Source of the DNA: Bifidobacterium ruminantium DSM 6489
GTDB lineage: Bacteria > Actinomycetota > Actinomycetes > Actinomycetales > Bifidobacteriaceae
Reading direction: 5' to 3'
NCBI RefSeq assembly: GCF_000770925.1
Contig: NZ_JDTK01000004.1
Span: 79,890 to 143,889, forward strand
DNA: 64,000 nucleotides
Shown piece by piece: positions 1 through 11,798 of the stretch. The notes below the pieces were generated by a model. That model did not search any database. It saw only the letters and a program-made list of their open reading frames with translations, and had not been told where the DNA came from. A program made the translations under genes and the position numbers. Every line of letters begins with the position of its first letter. The stretch's first letter is position 1.

Positions 1-2652
1 GACCATCTTGCCGTCGCATTCGATGTGAAGGGCGGCACGTTCCGCAACCAGATGCTGCCGCAATACAAGGGAACGCGCGATGCGGCCCCCGAGGATCTGC
101 TTTCTCAGCTTCCGTTGATTCAGCAGATGCTGAAGGCCCTTGGAGTCACGTTCATCGAGAAACCCGGATTTGAAGGCGATGACGTGATCGGCACACTCGC
201 CAGCATGGGCGATCAGGACGGTTACCGGACATTGGTTCTGTCGGGAGACCGTGATGCGTTCCAGCTCATCAACGACAACATCACCGTGCTGTATCCGGGA
301 CACCACTTCAAGGATCTGAAGCATATGACCCCCGAGGCGGTGGAGGAGAAGTACCATGTGACGCCGGCCCAATATCCCGATCTGGCTGCGTTGCGAGGCG
401 AGACGGCCGACAACATCCCCGGCGTGCCGGGAGTGGGTGACGGGTTCGCGGCCAAATGGATCAACCAATACGGTGGTCTTGATCAGATCATCGAGCATGC
501 CGACGAAATCGGCGGGAAAAAGGGCGAAGCCCTGAGGGAGAACATCGAGCAGGTCAAGCTGAACCGTTCCGTGAACGCGCTGGTTCGTGACCTCGATCTT
601 GGCGTGACGGTGTCGGATCTGACCTTCGGACAGGTCGACGCCAACCAGCTTGACATCTTGTTCACCAAGCTTGAATTCGGTGTCAGAACCAAGAACCGTG
701 TGTTGAGGACGTTCAATGCCGGCAAGGCGTCCGAGGTCGTGAGGGAGGCCAGCAGGCTCGAACTGCCGCATGTGGAAATCATCGACGGTCCGAATGAGCT
801 TGAATCCTGGGTTCAGGCGCATCTTCCCGAACCACAGGAACACGCGCATGATCGGCATGAGCGGATCGGCATGATGTCGTCGCTCGGTTTCGAGATCGAT
901 GCGGAGGACCGTTGCTCGGATATGATGGCGCGGTCGTGGATCCTTCATGCGGAAGGCGTGTCAAAACCCGGGAATGCGTCACTCTCGACGGTGATGATCG
1001 CCTCGCATGGCGAGGCCGCCCGAATCAACACGTTCGACGAGGACATGCTGCGGTGCCTGCAGCGAATTCTTGACCGCTACCATCGGTCCATGGTGACGCA
1101 CGGCTATAAAGAGCAGTCGCATCTGCTTGGCAGCGTCGGCGTGGAGCTTCCCGAACCACTGTTCGACACCAAGCTCGCAGGTTATCTAGCTCATCCCGAT
1201 TTCCATGCTGATACCTTGGAACAGGCGGCTGCACACTTCCTGGATCTGCATGTCGAGGCGCAGGACGATGGCGCGACGCAGGGGACATTGGATTTTGACG
1301 AGCCGGAAGGCTCCGATTCCAAGGACGATGAGAAGCTGCCGGCCCATGTCGCAATCGTGGGGCTTCTGGCCGATTATCTTTCCGGAGTCCTGGATGAGCG
1401 GAAGCAGTTCGGTCTGTTGGAATTCATCGAGATTCCGGTTTCCCATGTCCTGCACGGCATGGAGCAGGTGGGCGCGCAGGTGGACATGACGCGTCTGGAG
1501 CAGATGCGCGAACAACTTGCCACGGATGCCAATCAGGCGCAGGAAACCGCTTGGCGGTTCGCGGGCGAGCGTGTGAACCTGCAGAGTCCCAAGCAGCTCC
1601 GGAAGATCCTGTTCGAGGACATGGGGCTGAAGCCGACGAAGAAGACTAAGTCTGGCTCGTACACCACCAATGCCGCGGCGTTGCAGACGCTGCGGGACCG
1701 TTCGTATGACAACGACCGCGCATGCCAGTTCCTCGATGCGCTGCTTTTGCACCGGGAAAAGAACAAGCTCAAGCAGATCGTGCAGACGCTGATAGACGCC
1801 ACGAACAGGCATGATGGGCGCATCCACACCACATTCGAGCAGACTGTGGCCGCCACTGGGCGGTTGAGCTCCGTCGATCCGAATCTGCAGAACATTCCGA
1901 ACAGGGATCCCGCAGGACGCGAGATACGTTCCGCGTTCGTACCGGGGGAGGGATTCGAATCTCTGCTCAGCTCCGATTACTCGCAGGTCGAGTTGCGCAT
2001 CATGGCCGACCTTTCCGGGGACGAGGCTTTGATAGAGGCCTTCCGCTCCGGCAAGGACTTCCACAAATACGTGGCAAGCCTGGTCTACGGCATCCCCGTC
2101 GAGGACATCACCTCCGACCAGCGAAGCCACGTCAAGGCGATGAGCTACGGACTCGCCTATGGTTTGAGCACGTATGGGCTCGCACAACAGCTCAAAATCA
2201 AGCCCAAGGAAGCCGAATCGTTGAAGAACCAATATTTCGCGACCTTCGGCAAGGTCCATGAATATCTTGAATCGTTGGTCTCGTCAGCACGTGAGAACGG
2301 ATATACCGAAACCATTTTCGGCAGACGCAGGTATTTCCCGGGTCTCAAATCGCCGAACCGCGCCATACGCGACGCGGCCGAGCGAGCCGCGTTGAACGCG
2401 CCGATCCAGGGGTCGGCGGCCGACATCATGAAGATCGCCATGATCCGCGCATACGGCTCGCTGCAGGAGGAGAAACTCAATAGCCGCATCATTCTGCAGA
2501 TCCATGACGAACTTGTGGTGGAGGTCGCTCCGGGCGAGGCCGAGAAGGTCACCGCTTTGGTGAAGGACGCCATGGAACATGCCGTCACCATGGCGGTTCC
2601 GTTGGACGTGTCCACGGGCATAGGATCCGATTGGCAGCTGGCCGCCCATTGA
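1..2652 (+). CDS. polA: DNA polymerase I, 5' truncated by window edge
   Basis: Replication and repair polymerase that fills gaps and removes RNA primers. The reading frame is open from base 1, so the true start lies upstream. The visible part begins inside the 5'-nuclease domain (conserved GDDVIGTLA, then the helix-hairpin-helix GVPGVGDGFAAKW). The middle region corresponds to the 3'-5' exonuclease fold but I see no intact DxE proofreading motif. The polymerase domain carries motif A (DYSQVELRIMADLSGD), motif B (KAMSYGLAYGLS) and motif C (QIHDELVVEV). Motif B has Tyr where E. coli has Phe762. The protein ends normally at a TGA. Loss of proofreading is usual in actinobacterial PolA. The identification is secure. 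Confidence 0.97.
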   Translation, partial: DHLAVAFDVKGGTFRNQMLPQYKGTRDAAPEDLLSQLPLIQQMLKALGVTFIEKPGFEGDDVIGTLASMGDQDGYRTLVLSGDRDAFQLINDNITVLYPGHHFKDLKHMTPEAVEEKYHVTPAQYPDLAALRGETADNIPGVPGVGDGFAAKWINQYGGLDQIIEHADEIGGKKGEALRENIEQVKLNRSVNALVRDLDLGVTVSDLTFGQVDANQLDILFTKLEFGVRTKNRVLRTFNAGKASEVVREASRLELPHVEIIDGPNELESWVQAHLPEPQEHAHDRHERIGMMSSLGFEIDAEDRCSDMMARSWILHAEGVSKPGNASLSTVMIASHGEAARINTFDEDMLRCLQRILDRYHRSMVTHGYKEQSHLLGSVGVELPEPLFDTKLAGYLAHPDFHADTLEQAAAHFLDLHVEAQDDGATQGTLDFDEPEGSDSKDDEKLPAHVAIVGLLADYLSGVLDERKQFGLLEFIEIPVSHVLHGMEQVGAQVDMTRLEQMREQLATDANQAQETAWRFAGERVNLQSPKQLRKILFEDMGLKPTKKTKSGSYTTNAAALQTLRDRSYDNDRACQFLDALLLHREKNKLKQIVQTLIDATNRHDGRIHTTFEQTVAATGRLSSVDPNLQNIPNRDPAGREIRSAFVPGEGFESLLSSDYSQVELRIMADLSGDEALIEAFRSGKDFHKYVASLVYGIPVEDITSDQRSHVKAMSYGLAYGLSTYGLAQQLKIKPKEAESLKNQYFATFGKVHEYLESLVSSARENGYTETIFGRRRYFPGLKSPNRAIRDAAERAALNAPIQGSAADIMKIAMIRAYGSLQEEKLNSRIILQIHDELVVEVAPGEAEKVTALVKDAMEHAVTMAVPLDVSTGIGSDWQLAAH

Positions 2653-2708
2653 TCCGTTCGTATGTAACGGATGTCGGCTTGATACGCGGAATGAAGGAAG
2701 GCAGATAA

Positions 2709-3614
2709 ATGGCAACGTTGAAGCAGGTGGTGGATGTACTGGAGAAGCTGTATCCGCTGAAATATGCGGAACAGTGGGACGAGCCTGGGCTTATCGTGGG
2801 CGATCTCCGCCATGATGTGCGCAACATCGCTTTCGCGGCCGACCCGTCCATGGCGGTGGTCGATCAGGCGATTGCTGATGGCGTCGATTTGCTGATCTGC
2901 CATCATCCGCTGTTCTTCCGTTCCGTGCATGCGGTGTCCGGACTGGGATTCCGGGGCGAGATCGTGCGCAAGCTCAATCTCGCCGGTTGCGCGTTGTGGG
3001 TCGGGCATACCAATGCGGATGCCGCCTATCGAGGGGTCGCCATGGCCGCGGCCGACGCGTTCGGATTGATCGACCAGCATCCACTGGTGCCCATCGACGA
3101 TCCGAAGGCCGAACATCCGGTCGGACTGGGACGTGTCGGGCGGCTGCCGAAGCCCATGGCGTTGCGTGATTTCGCGCAGCGCATAGCCGATGCGCTGCCA
3201 TATACCGAGCTGGGCGTGCAGGTGTGCGGCGACCTGGACGCGCCGATCGGCACGGTGGCGGTTCTGCCGGGTTCTGGCGACTCCCTGTTCGACGAGGTTC
3301 GCGCGGCGGGTGCTGACGTGTACGTGACCAGCGACCTCCGTCACCATCCGGTGACCGACGCCATAGAGCAGGCGCGTTATGAGGCGTCCATGCGTGCCGA
3401 CGGAGTCGAAATCGGACAGGGGGATCCGCAGATTCGTCCGATGTTCGTCAACACGCCCCATAGCGCCATCGAATCCATATGGTTCCAATACGCCATGGGC
3501 GACGTTCCCCGGGCGGTGTCCGAGGCTACCGGCGACATTCCGACCGTTCGCTGGATTTCCATGAACACCGATCCGTGGAATCTGGTGCTGCCATCCTGCG
3601 GACAGGAGCGTTGA
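2709..3614 (+). CDS. Nif3-like dinuclear metal centre protein (DUF34 family)
   Basis: A 301-residue member of the Nif3/YbgI/DUF34 family, whose relatives form hexamers with a two-metal site; the physiological role of the family is unsettled (metal chaperone or hydrolase have been suggested). Supporting features are the N-terminal EQWDEPGLIVGD, the metal-ligand signature ICHHPLFFRSVHAV, the HTNADAA motif, and the C-terminal TSDLRHHPVTDA with further His residues. It follows polA by 56 bases with a possible GGAAGG-type ribosome site before the ATG, and the Nudix gene starts 5 bases after its stop, so the two are probably cotranscribed. Confidence 0.85.
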   Translation: MATLKQVVDVLEKLYPLKYAEQWDEPGLIVGDLRHDVRNIAFAADPSMAVVDQAIADGVDLLICHHPLFFRSVHAVSGLGFRGEIVRKLNLAGCALWVGHTNADAAYRGVAMAAADAFGLIDQHPLVPIDDPKAEHPVGLGRVGRLPKPMALRDFAQRIADALPYTELGVQVCGDLDAPIGTVAVLPGSGDSLFDEVRAAGADVYVTSDLRHHPVTDAIEQARYEASMRADGVEIGQGDPQIRPMFVNTPHSAIESIWFQYAMGDVPRAVSEATGDIPTVRWISMNTDPWNLVLPSCGQER

Positions 3615-3619
3615 GGACG

Positions 3620-4243
3620 ATGTCCGATATGACCGGCGTGGATATGTCATTGGACGAATCCGGTGATGGCGTGGACATGACCAAGCCAGCCACGGTGCTT
3701 AGCAGCGAGAATGTGTACCAAGGCGCGATCTTCGGCGTCGAGGACATGAGGATCGCGTTGCCGATGCGCGGCGGCGGACGGACCGTGATCCGTCGACAGG
3801 TGATGCGCCATGCGCCCTGCGTGGTCATGCTGGTGCATGATTGCTCCACAGACCGGTATCTGCTTGAACGGGAGTATCGCGTCGGTTGTGATGCGTTCGC
3901 CTACGGCCTGCCGGCGGGACTCATCGATGACGGCGAGGACGTCGATGCCGCGGCCCTCAGGGAGCTCCGGGAGGAGACCGGCGTGGAGCCGGAAGGCGCA
4001 GACGGCTGCGTCATTGACCATGTGGGGAGTTTCTACTCATCCGAAGGCATGACCGACGAATTGGCGAACATCATGGTGATGCATCTTCATCGGTGGCACA
4101 AAGGGGAGAAACATTTCGACAGCGACGAGCACGTCGAATCGGCCTGGGTCTCATGGGAACAGGTGAAAGGCACGCGTATCACGGCGTCCAATTCGATAAT
4201 CGCCATCCTGCATGAGGAGATCCGCAGGATACAGCGACGATAG
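3620..4243 (+). CDS. Nudix hydrolase, ADP-ribose pyrophosphatase-like
   Basis: A 207-residue Nudix-fold pyrophosphohydrolase. The Nudix box lies at residues 100-122 and reads G-x5-E-x7-REL-x-EE-x-G-V, with the metal-binding REEETG-type core as LRELREETGV. The preceding PAGLID motif is typical of the ADP-ribose pyrophosphatase/NudF group, which removes free ADP-ribose or related sugar nucleotides; the substrate here is an inference from that motif. I chose ATG 3620, 5 bases after the upstream stop, because the longer open frame reaches back into the Nif3 gene and its N-terminal part shows no conserved sequence. Confidence 0.85.
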   Translation: MSDMTGVDMSLDESGDGVDMTKPATVLSSENVYQGAIFGVEDMRIALPMRGGGRTVIRRQVMRHAPCVVMLVHDCSTDRYLLEREYRVGCDAFAYGLPAGLIDDGEDVDAAALRELREETGVEPEGADGCVIDHVGSFYSSEGMTDELANIMVMHLHRWHKGEKHFDSDEHVESAWVSWEQVKGTRITASNSIIAILHEEIRRIQRR

Positions 4244-4314
4244 CGTCGGGCGGATCCCGAATTGTAAAAACAATCGTCGGAATGATGGAAATGACGGATT
4301 CGTCCGGCAAAACG

Positions 4315-4329
4315 TGCGATACTTGAATC
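4315..4329 (+). promoter_or_regulatory. Candidate extended -10 of a leaderless glgX transcript
   Basis: TGC followed by GATACT ends six bases before the glgX ATG, and there is no Shine-Dalgarno sequence. This arrangement would place the transcription start at or next to the A of the start codon. No good -35 is visible at 16-18 bases upstream. Confidence 0.35.
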
Positions 4330-6474
<2,145 letters not shown>

Positions 6475-6497
6475 CGGTCGAGTGTGCGATTCGATGG

Positions 6498-6537
6498 GGA
6501 AGGGTCATCCGTTCGGATGTCCCTTCCTTTTTGTTTT
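6498..6537 (+). terminator. Rho-independent terminator after glgX
   Basis: Stem GGAAGGG (6498-6504) with CCCTTCC (6521-6527), an inner stem ATCC/GGAT around GTTC, then a T-rich run to 6537. The mirrored arm also serves as an end for the convergent gene at 6557-7726. Confidence 0.85.
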
Positions 6538-6556
6538 CGCGTTTTCTTGCAGAAGG

Positions 6557-7726
6557 TCAGACTTCCGAGGCGAGTCGCGAGGAGGTTTCAGGAACGGTTT
6601 CACTGACTTCGGCGAGATCTTCGACGGAGTGTGGATGCTTGGTCTGTGTCAGAATGAGCTGCGTCTGCACGCGGTCGGCCTCGATTGCCGCGATTTGTCG
6701 TGAGAAGATGATGAACCAGCCTAGGAACATCATGCCGGCGAGCGCTTCGACGTTCGTCAGGGTGTTGCGCCCGGACAGCCATTGGAAGCCCGCGAATGCG
6801 CCTATCACAATGGCAAGATCGGAGATCACGTACACGACTTTAGAAAGTTGCGGCGCGAGCCAAGGCAGTGCGATCATTAGCACGCTCATCAGACAGGGCA
6901 GCCCTCGGGCGAACACATTGTGCAGGATCGGATGTGGGGTATATCGGAATGCGCCGATGCCAACAAAGGCGATTCCCGCAAGCGTCAGCATGATTGACAG
7001 CAGGAGGATTCTGATTCTGAAATGTTTCGGCGTGTCCTCCCTGTCGTCCGGTGAGAGGTACTGCATTTGCAGCCGATGTGTGGTGATGAGTTCGGAGATC
7101 GCGAAGTAGCTGATGATGACGATGCAGACGCCGGCCAACATCAATGTCGAATTGAACATGCGTGCTGCGAATGTGGTGCGGTCGCCCAGCTGGGAGAAAT
7201 TATTGTTGTACCAGTAGGGGTCGTCGGACGTCAGCCCTGCGATGCTGACGCCGGAAACCACGAAGAATGGCAGTAGGGATGCGATGGTTTTGGCGTTCAT
7301 CAACTCCGCCTGGACGAATGTGACATATCCGACGACTCCTGAGATCGCGGAGCAGAGTACAGCCAGATATCCTTTCAGCGTACGCAGTCCCATCATGTCG
7401 CTGGCGATGGAAAGCATCATGAACGCTGTGACGAAGATGGTCGACGCATAGACCACCGACAGGGCAAATATTTCGAAGATTCGACGAATCGGAATGGTCC
7501 AGCCGCGTTTCAACGTCATCGAACGTGAATTGCGGATGTATCCCAAGCAGAATGAGATGACTCCGCATCCCGCGGTGATTCCCGCGCATACGGTGAACAG
7601 ACGTTGGGTGACACGCCAGATGGCGGGAGCGAACTGCAGGTACAGATTCATGGCTATCCATGCGAGAGCGGCGCATGCCATGAAGGAGATGATGCCCGAC
7701 GATTCGGCCTGCTGATGACGTCCCAT
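6557..7726 (-). CDS. Polytopic membrane protein of unknown function, DUF998-like
   Basis: A 389-residue protein with about ten hydrophobic segments spread over its length and a hydrophilic C-terminal tail of about 45 residues. I do not recognise a function. The stretch FSQLGD, then RMFNSTLMLAG, resembles the signature of DUF998-type membrane proteins, but this is a weak match by eye. Start ATG 7726 is chosen because GGAAGGA sits seven bases upstream; a longer frame opens at 7744 without a ribosome site. It is transcribed alone, divergent from the tRNA-Pro gene and convergent with glgX. Confidence 0.6.
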   Translation of the reverse strand: MGRHQQAESSGIISFMACAALAWIAMNLYLQFAPAIWRVTQRLFTVCAGITAGCGVISFCLGYIRNSRSMTLKRGWTIPIRRIFEIFALSVVYASTIFVTAFMMLSIASDMMGLRTLKGYLAVLCSAISGVVGYVTFVQAELMNAKTIASLLPFFVVSGVSIAGLTSDDPYWYNNNFSQLGDRTTFAARMFNSTLMLAGVCIVIISYFAISELITTHRLQMQYLSPDDREDTPKHFRIRILLLSIMLTLAGIAFVGIGAFRYTPHPILHNVFARGLPCLMSVLMIALPWLAPQLSKVVYVISDLAIVIGAFAGFQWLSGRNTLTNVEALAGMMFLGWFIIFSRQIAAIEADRVQTQLILTQTKHPHSVEDLAEVSETVPETSSRLASEV

Positions 7727-7779
7727 GAACGTTCCTTCCGACAACCGACATTCTAGTCTGACGTTGTCCTACCATACGC

Positions 7780-7785
7780 TACAAT
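7780..7785 (+). promoter_or_regulatory. Candidate -10 element for tRNA-Pro
   Basis: TACAAT lies 64 bases before the mature tRNA-Pro, a plausible distance for a precursor leader. The -35 region is not convincing. Confidence 0.35.
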
Positions 7786-7849
7786 GGAAACTCGTGTTCA
7801 TCCTTCGCATGCGGACGGGAATCATATCCGTGTGGGAAGAATGCATGAA

Positions 7850-7923
7850 CGGGCTGTAGCGCAGTTTGGTAGCGCGTCTGCTTTGGGAGCAGAATGTCGC
7901 AGGTTCAAATCCTGTCAGCCCGA
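7850..7923 (+). tRNA. tRNA-Pro (anticodon TGG)
   Basis: A complete 74-base cloverleaf. The acceptor CGGGCTG pairs with CAGCCCG, the D arm is GCGC/GCGC, the anticodon arm TCTGC/GCAGA encloses TTTGGGA with anticodon TGG, and the T arm GCAGG/CCTGT encloses TTCAAAT. The C1-G72 pair is a tRNA-Pro identity feature. The discriminator is A and CCA is not encoded. Confidence 0.97.
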
Positions 7924-7930
7924 CAAAAAG

Positions 7931-7971
7931 CCCGGAGTTCCAATGGTTTTGCCACTTGGAATTCCGGGTTT
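7931..7971. terminator. Bidirectional terminator between tRNA-Pro and the DUF4234 gene
   Basis: A 13-base stem, CCCGGAGTTCCAA (7931-7943) with TTGGAATTCCGGG (7956-7968), one G-T wobble, preceded by an A run and followed by T residues. Confidence 0.8.
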
Positions 7972-7996
7972 CAATGATTGTGCGCACAAAAGGAAC

Positions 7997-8560
7997 TCAG
8001 ATGCCACGCATGTTGTAGTCGGCGCTCAGATCATTCATGGCATGCAGGATCTTGTATGTGTAGACCAACGGCCCGACGATGATCAACGTGCCGAGAACGC
8101 TCCATAGCCAGTATGTCGCGGCCGTCACGGTCACCGGCAAATGCCGGGCGGCCTGTTCGGTGCCGATTCGAGCGCTGAGACGATGGTTCCAGACAAGCCA
8201 GCCGATGCCGAAAGTCAGCCAGCCGACAATGAAGAACATGAGGCAATAGTGCATGGTGCGCTTGCCGTCGCGACGCGTGGCGATTAGGTTCAAGGTTTCC
8301 CCAACCTCACTCATCTGCCAAATGTCGTAGATGCCGAAAGTGATGAGACCAAGCAGCACGAATTTGAGCAGACCGCGTTTGGTACGCAACGCCGCTCCCG
8401 CCGGAACGGGAACCGGAGCCATTGGCTGAGGCTGTTGAGCGGCAGGCGGATAATATTGCTGCGATGCGGACGCGTAGGGCTGCGGCTGCGGCACGGCCGC
8501 ATTCGGTTGTTGGGGTTGCGGCACAGGCACATATGGCTGTGGTTGCTGTGGCGATGTCAT
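7997..8560 (-). CDS. DUF4234 family membrane protein
   Basis: 187 residues. The first 55 or so are Pro/Gln-rich low-complexity sequence (repeats of PQPQQP type), followed by a DUF4234-like region: RTKRGLLKFVLLGLITFGIY, then a loop with EVGETLN, and two to three more membrane segments. The family has no assigned role; the Pro/Gln tail plus membrane block is common in actinobacterial cell-envelope proteins of unknown function. The start ATG at 8560 has AGAAGAG a few bases upstream. Confidence 0.75.
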   Translation of the reverse strand: MTSPQQPQPYVPVPQPQQPNAAVPQPQPYASASQQYYPPAAQQPQPMAPVPVPAGAALRTKRGLLKFVLLGLITFGIYDIWQMSEVGETLNLIATRRDGKRTMHYCLMFFIVGWLTFGIGWLVWNHRLSARIGTEQAARHLPVTVTAATYWLWSVLGTLIIVGPLVYTYKILHAMNDLSADYNMRGI

Positions 8561-8746
8561 ATTCTCTTCTTTCTTCTATGCGCTCGCTCTTCTCCACATT
8601 GAGGTGAAAAAGAACGGACGTCGTCAAAGGACGCCTACACGCAATGATAGGCAGATGGGGAAGGAGTTGTATAGTTTGCATCCCATATGGATACCAGCAT
8701 GTCGCTGACGAGATGGACACGTCTTTTTCCGCGGGTTTTGGTTACC

Positions 8747-10099
8747 ATGGGTCGCATGGAAGCACTTCAAGAGAACCTATGGCCGGCACCGTATGCCGGC
8801 AAGCCGCTCAACGCCACTGTGGTGGTGCCGGGTAGCAAATCCCTGTCGAACCGGTATCTCATTCTCGCGGCTCTCGGATCGGAGCCGGTGCGTTTGGTAG
8901 GGCTGCTGCGCTCGCGTGACACCGAGCTGATGATGGAGGCGTTACGTGCGCTTGGCGTCCGCTGTGAGGTTGATGTCGAAACTGATACGACGGTAACGGT
9001 GACGCCGCCAGCGGATGGCCACTTCCATGGCAATGCGAAAATTTACTGCGGACTTGCCGGCACGGTGATGCGTTTCGTGCCGGGACTTGCGATGTTCGCC
9101 GATGGTCCCGTCGATTTCGATGGCGATGAGCAGGCATATGCCCGCCCGATGAAACCGGTGTTGGATGGCTTGCGGCAGTTGGGCGCGACCATTGAATACC
9201 GCGGTGAAGAAGGCCGTCTGCCGTTCACAATCACTCCGCCCACATTTGATTCGGCCGTGCGCGAAACGCCGAATGTGGTTTCCATCGATTCGTCCGGCTC
9301 TTCGCAGTTCATTTCCGGCCTGTTGCTGATCGGCTCGCGTGTGCCAGGCGGCCTTGAGCTGCACCATACGGGGAAAAAGACTCCAAGCCTGCCGCATATC
9401 CGAATGACGGTGGCCGATCTTAAAAGTGCTGGTGTGGATGCGATTGCAGATGAAGACGTTCATGTCTGGGGAGTCGCTCCGGGAACGGTTCAACTACCCG
9501 GACAGGTGACGGTCGAACCGGATTTGTCGAATGCCGCTCCGTTCCTGGGCGCCGCGTTGATCGCCGGCGGAACCGTGCGTGTGCCGCATTGGCCGGAAAC
9601 CACCACGCAACCTGGTGGTTTGCTGCCGGGGTATCTTGAACGCATGGGAGCGCAAGTGTCTTTCCCGGAAAAGAACGGCATCCGTTATTGCGAAGTCACA
9701 GGTGGACATGCCATCAACGGTTTGGGTGATTTCGATCTGACCGCTGCCGGTGAAATCGCGCCATCGCTTGCTGCGATTCTGGCTTTCGCCGACAAACCGA
9801 CCAATATGATCGGCATCGGCCATTTACGCGGACACGAGACGAACCGTCTTGAGGCGTTGGTCAATGAAATCACGCGTATTGGGGGAGAAGCTCGTGAATT
9901 GCCGGATGGATTGAAGATAACGCCCGTATCCGTGGGCTGCCTTCGACCGGCCGTGATGGAGACTTATGCCGATCATCGTATGGCCACATTCGCGGCGATG
10001 CTTGGCCTACGCATCAAAGGCATCCAAGTGAAGAACGTCGCCACGACGGCGAAAACCCTACCGAATTTCGTGGATATGTGGAATGGCATGCTTGTTTGA
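8747..10099 (+). CDS. aroA: 3-phosphoshikimate 1-carboxyvinyltransferase (EPSP synthase)
   Basis: Adds enolpyruvate from PEP to shikimate-3-phosphate, the sixth step of the shikimate pathway. About 450 residues. Diagnostic segments are VPGSKSLSNRYLILAALG (substrate binding), CGLAGTVMRF, SSGSSQFISGLLL, and the C-terminal YADHRMATFAAMLGL. The start is uncertain. ATG 8747 or 8756 gives the usual N-terminus before PGSKS, but neither has a ribosome site. A longer frame opens at ATG 8687, just 11 bases after a TATAGT that could be a -10 element, so a leaderless start there is possible. The gene is separated from the other aro genes at 34.9-38.2 kb. Confidence 0.95.
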   Translation: MGRMEALQENLWPAPYAGKPLNATVVVPGSKSLSNRYLILAALGSEPVRLVGLLRSRDTELMMEALRALGVRCEVDVETDTTVTVTPPADGHFHGNAKIYCGLAGTVMRFVPGLAMFADGPVDFDGDEQAYARPMKPVLDGLRQLGATIEYRGEEGRLPFTITPPTFDSAVRETPNVVSIDSSGSSQFISGLLLIGSRVPGGLELHHTGKKTPSLPHIRMTVADLKSAGVDAIADEDVHVWGVAPGTVQLPGQVTVEPDLSNAAPFLGAALIAGGTVRVPHWPETTTQPGGLLPGYLERMGAQVSFPEKNGIRYCEVTGGHAINGLGDFDLTAAGEIAPSLAAILAFADKPTNMIGIGHLRGHETNRLEALVNEITRIGGEARELPDGLKITPVSVGCLRPAVMETYADHRMATFAAMLGLRIKGIQVKNVATTAKTLPNFVDMWNGMLV

Positions 10100-10165
10100 C
10101 TGATACGCAAAAGTGACATCGGAGGACGTTCGGTCCGTCTGACGAGAGCGGACTTGTTTCCGTAA

Positions 10166-10220
10166 CATAACGGAAGGGGCTTTCCACAAGAATGGTTTGT
10201 GGAAAGCCCCTTCCGTTATG
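10166..10220. terminator. Bidirectional terminator between aroA and guaA
   Basis: A perfect 24-base inverted repeat (10166-10189 with 10197-10220) around a 7-base loop. It lies exactly between the convergent aroA and guaA genes. The T-rich tails are weak, but the stem is very strong. Confidence 0.8.
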
Positions 10221-10235
10221 CGTCAAGCCTGTGGC

Positions 10236-11798
10236 TCACTCCCACTCGATGGTTGCCGGCGGCTTGGAGGTGCAGTCGAGCACCACGCGGTTGATCTGGC
10301 GGCATTCGTTGGTGATGCGCGTCGAGATGGTGGCCAGCACGTCGTACGGGATGCGGGACCAATCGGCGGTCATGGCGTCTTCGGAAGACACCGGGCGCAG
10401 CACGATCGGGGAGCCGTAGGTACGCTCGTCGCCCTGCACGCCCACGGAGTGCACGTCGGCCAGCAGCACGACCGGGCACTGCCAGATGTCGCGGTCAAGG
10501 CCGGCCTTGGACAGTTCCTCGCGCGCGATGGCGTCGGCCTCGCGCAACACGTCCAGGCGTTCCTTGGTGATCTCGCCGATGATGCGGATGCCCAGACCCG
10601 GGCCCGGGAACGGCTGACGCCACACGATCTCGTCCGGCAGGCCGAGTTCGGTGCCGATTGCGCGGACCTCGTCCTTGAACAGCGTGCGCAGCGGTTCGAT
10701 GAGCTGGAACTTGATGTCCTTCGGCAGGCCGCCCACATTGTGGTGGGACTTGATGTTGGCCGCGCCGTCGCCACCGCCGGATTCCACCACGTCCGGGTAC
10801 AGGGTGCCCTGTACGAGGAACTTGACTTCCTTGCCGGAGGCGCCGGCCTCTTCGATGACCTGGCGCTGTGCCTTCTCGAAGGTGCGGATGAACTTCTCAC
10901 CGATGATCTTGCGCTTCTTCTCCGGCTCGCTCACGCCCTTCAGCGCGGTGAGGAAGTCCTCGGATGCGTCCACGGCGATGAGCTTGATGCCGGTGGCCTT
11001 GACGAAATCATGCTTGACCTGCTCGGCCTCGCCCTTGCGCAGCAGGCCGTGGTCCACGAACACGCAGGTCAGCTGATCGCCGATGGCCTTGTGCACCAGC
11101 GCGGCGGCGACGGCGGAGTCGACGCCGCCGGACAGGCCACAGATCACCTGTGCGTCGCCGACCTTCTCGCGGATCTTCGTCACCTGGTCGTCGATGATGT
11201 TGGATGCGTTCCAGTTGTCACCAAGGCCGGCGCATTTGTGCAGGAAGTTCTCGATAAGCTTCTGGCCCATCGGAGTGTGTTTGACTTCCGGGTGCCACTG
11301 CACGCCGTACAATTTGCGGGATTCATCCTGCATGGCCGCGACGGGCGCGCCTTCGGTGTGCGCCAGAACCTCGAAGCCTTCCGGAGCGGTTTTGACCGCG
11401 ACCCCGTGGCTCATCCAGGTGCTCTGTTCCACAGGGGATCCGTCGAGCAGCCCCTCGGCTTTGTCTATGGTGGTCTCCGTCTTGCCGTATTCGCCAAGGG
11501 CGGCTTTGTCGACGTCCGCGCCCAACGCGTACGCCATGGCCTGGAAGCCGTAGCAGATGCCGAGCACGGGAACGCCGGCCTCGAACAGTTTCTTGTCGAC
11601 GCGCGGAGCGCCGGGTTCGAACACGGAAGCCGGGCCGCCGGACAGGATGATGGCCTGCGGATCCTTGGCCAGCATCTCGTCGACCGGCATGGAATGCGGC
11701 ACAAGCTCGGAATAAACATTGGCCTCACGCACACGACGTGCGATCAGCTGGGCGTACTGGGCTCCGAAATCGACAACGAGCACAGGACCTGCAGCCAT
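10236..11798 (-). CDS. guaA: GMP synthase (glutamine-hydrolysing)
   Basis: Converts XMP to GMP using glutamine amide nitrogen and ATP. 520 residues. The N-terminal class I glutaminase has the nucleophile Cys in [13 protein letters not shown] and the His-x-Glu in [10 protein letters not shown]. The ATP pyrophosphatase domain has the P-loop [13 protein letters not shown], and the dimerisation domain ends in the typical PPATIEWE. Start ATG 11798 has GGAGAG upstream; an in-frame extension to 11825 is unlikely. It is a single-gene unit, divergent from xfp. With xpt-pbuX nearby it supplies guanine nucleotides. Confidence 0.97.
   Translation of the reverse strand: MAAGPVLVVDFGAQYAQLIARRVREANVYSELVPHSMPVDEMLAKDPQAIILSGGPASVFEPGAPRVDKKLFEAGVPVLGICYGFQAMAYALGADVDKAALGEYGKTETTIDKAEGLLDGSPVEQSTWMSHGVAVKTAPEGFEVLAHTEGAPVAAMQDESRKLYGVQWHPEVKHTPMGQKLIENFLHKCAGLGDNWNASNIIDDQVTKIREKVGDAQVICGLSGGVDSAVAAALVHKAIGDQLTCVFVDHGLLRKGEAEQVKHDFVKATGIKLIAVDASEDFLTALKGVSEPEKKRKIIGEKFIRTFEKAQRQVIEEAGASGKEVKFLVQGTLYPDVVESGGGDGAANIKSHHNVGGLPKDIKFQLIEPLRTLFKDEVRAIGTELGLPDEIVWRQPFPGPGLGIRIIGEITKERLDVLREADAIAREELSKAGLDRDIWQCPVVLLADVHSVGVQGDERTYGSPIVLRPVSSEDAMTADWSRIPYDVLATISTRITNECRQINRVVLDCTSKPPATIEWE

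Noticed and set aside
10166..10220. 24-base inverted repeat considered as a mobile-element end
   Set aside because: It is a single hairpin with a 7-base loop between convergent genes, with no transposase or target duplication; a terminator explains it.
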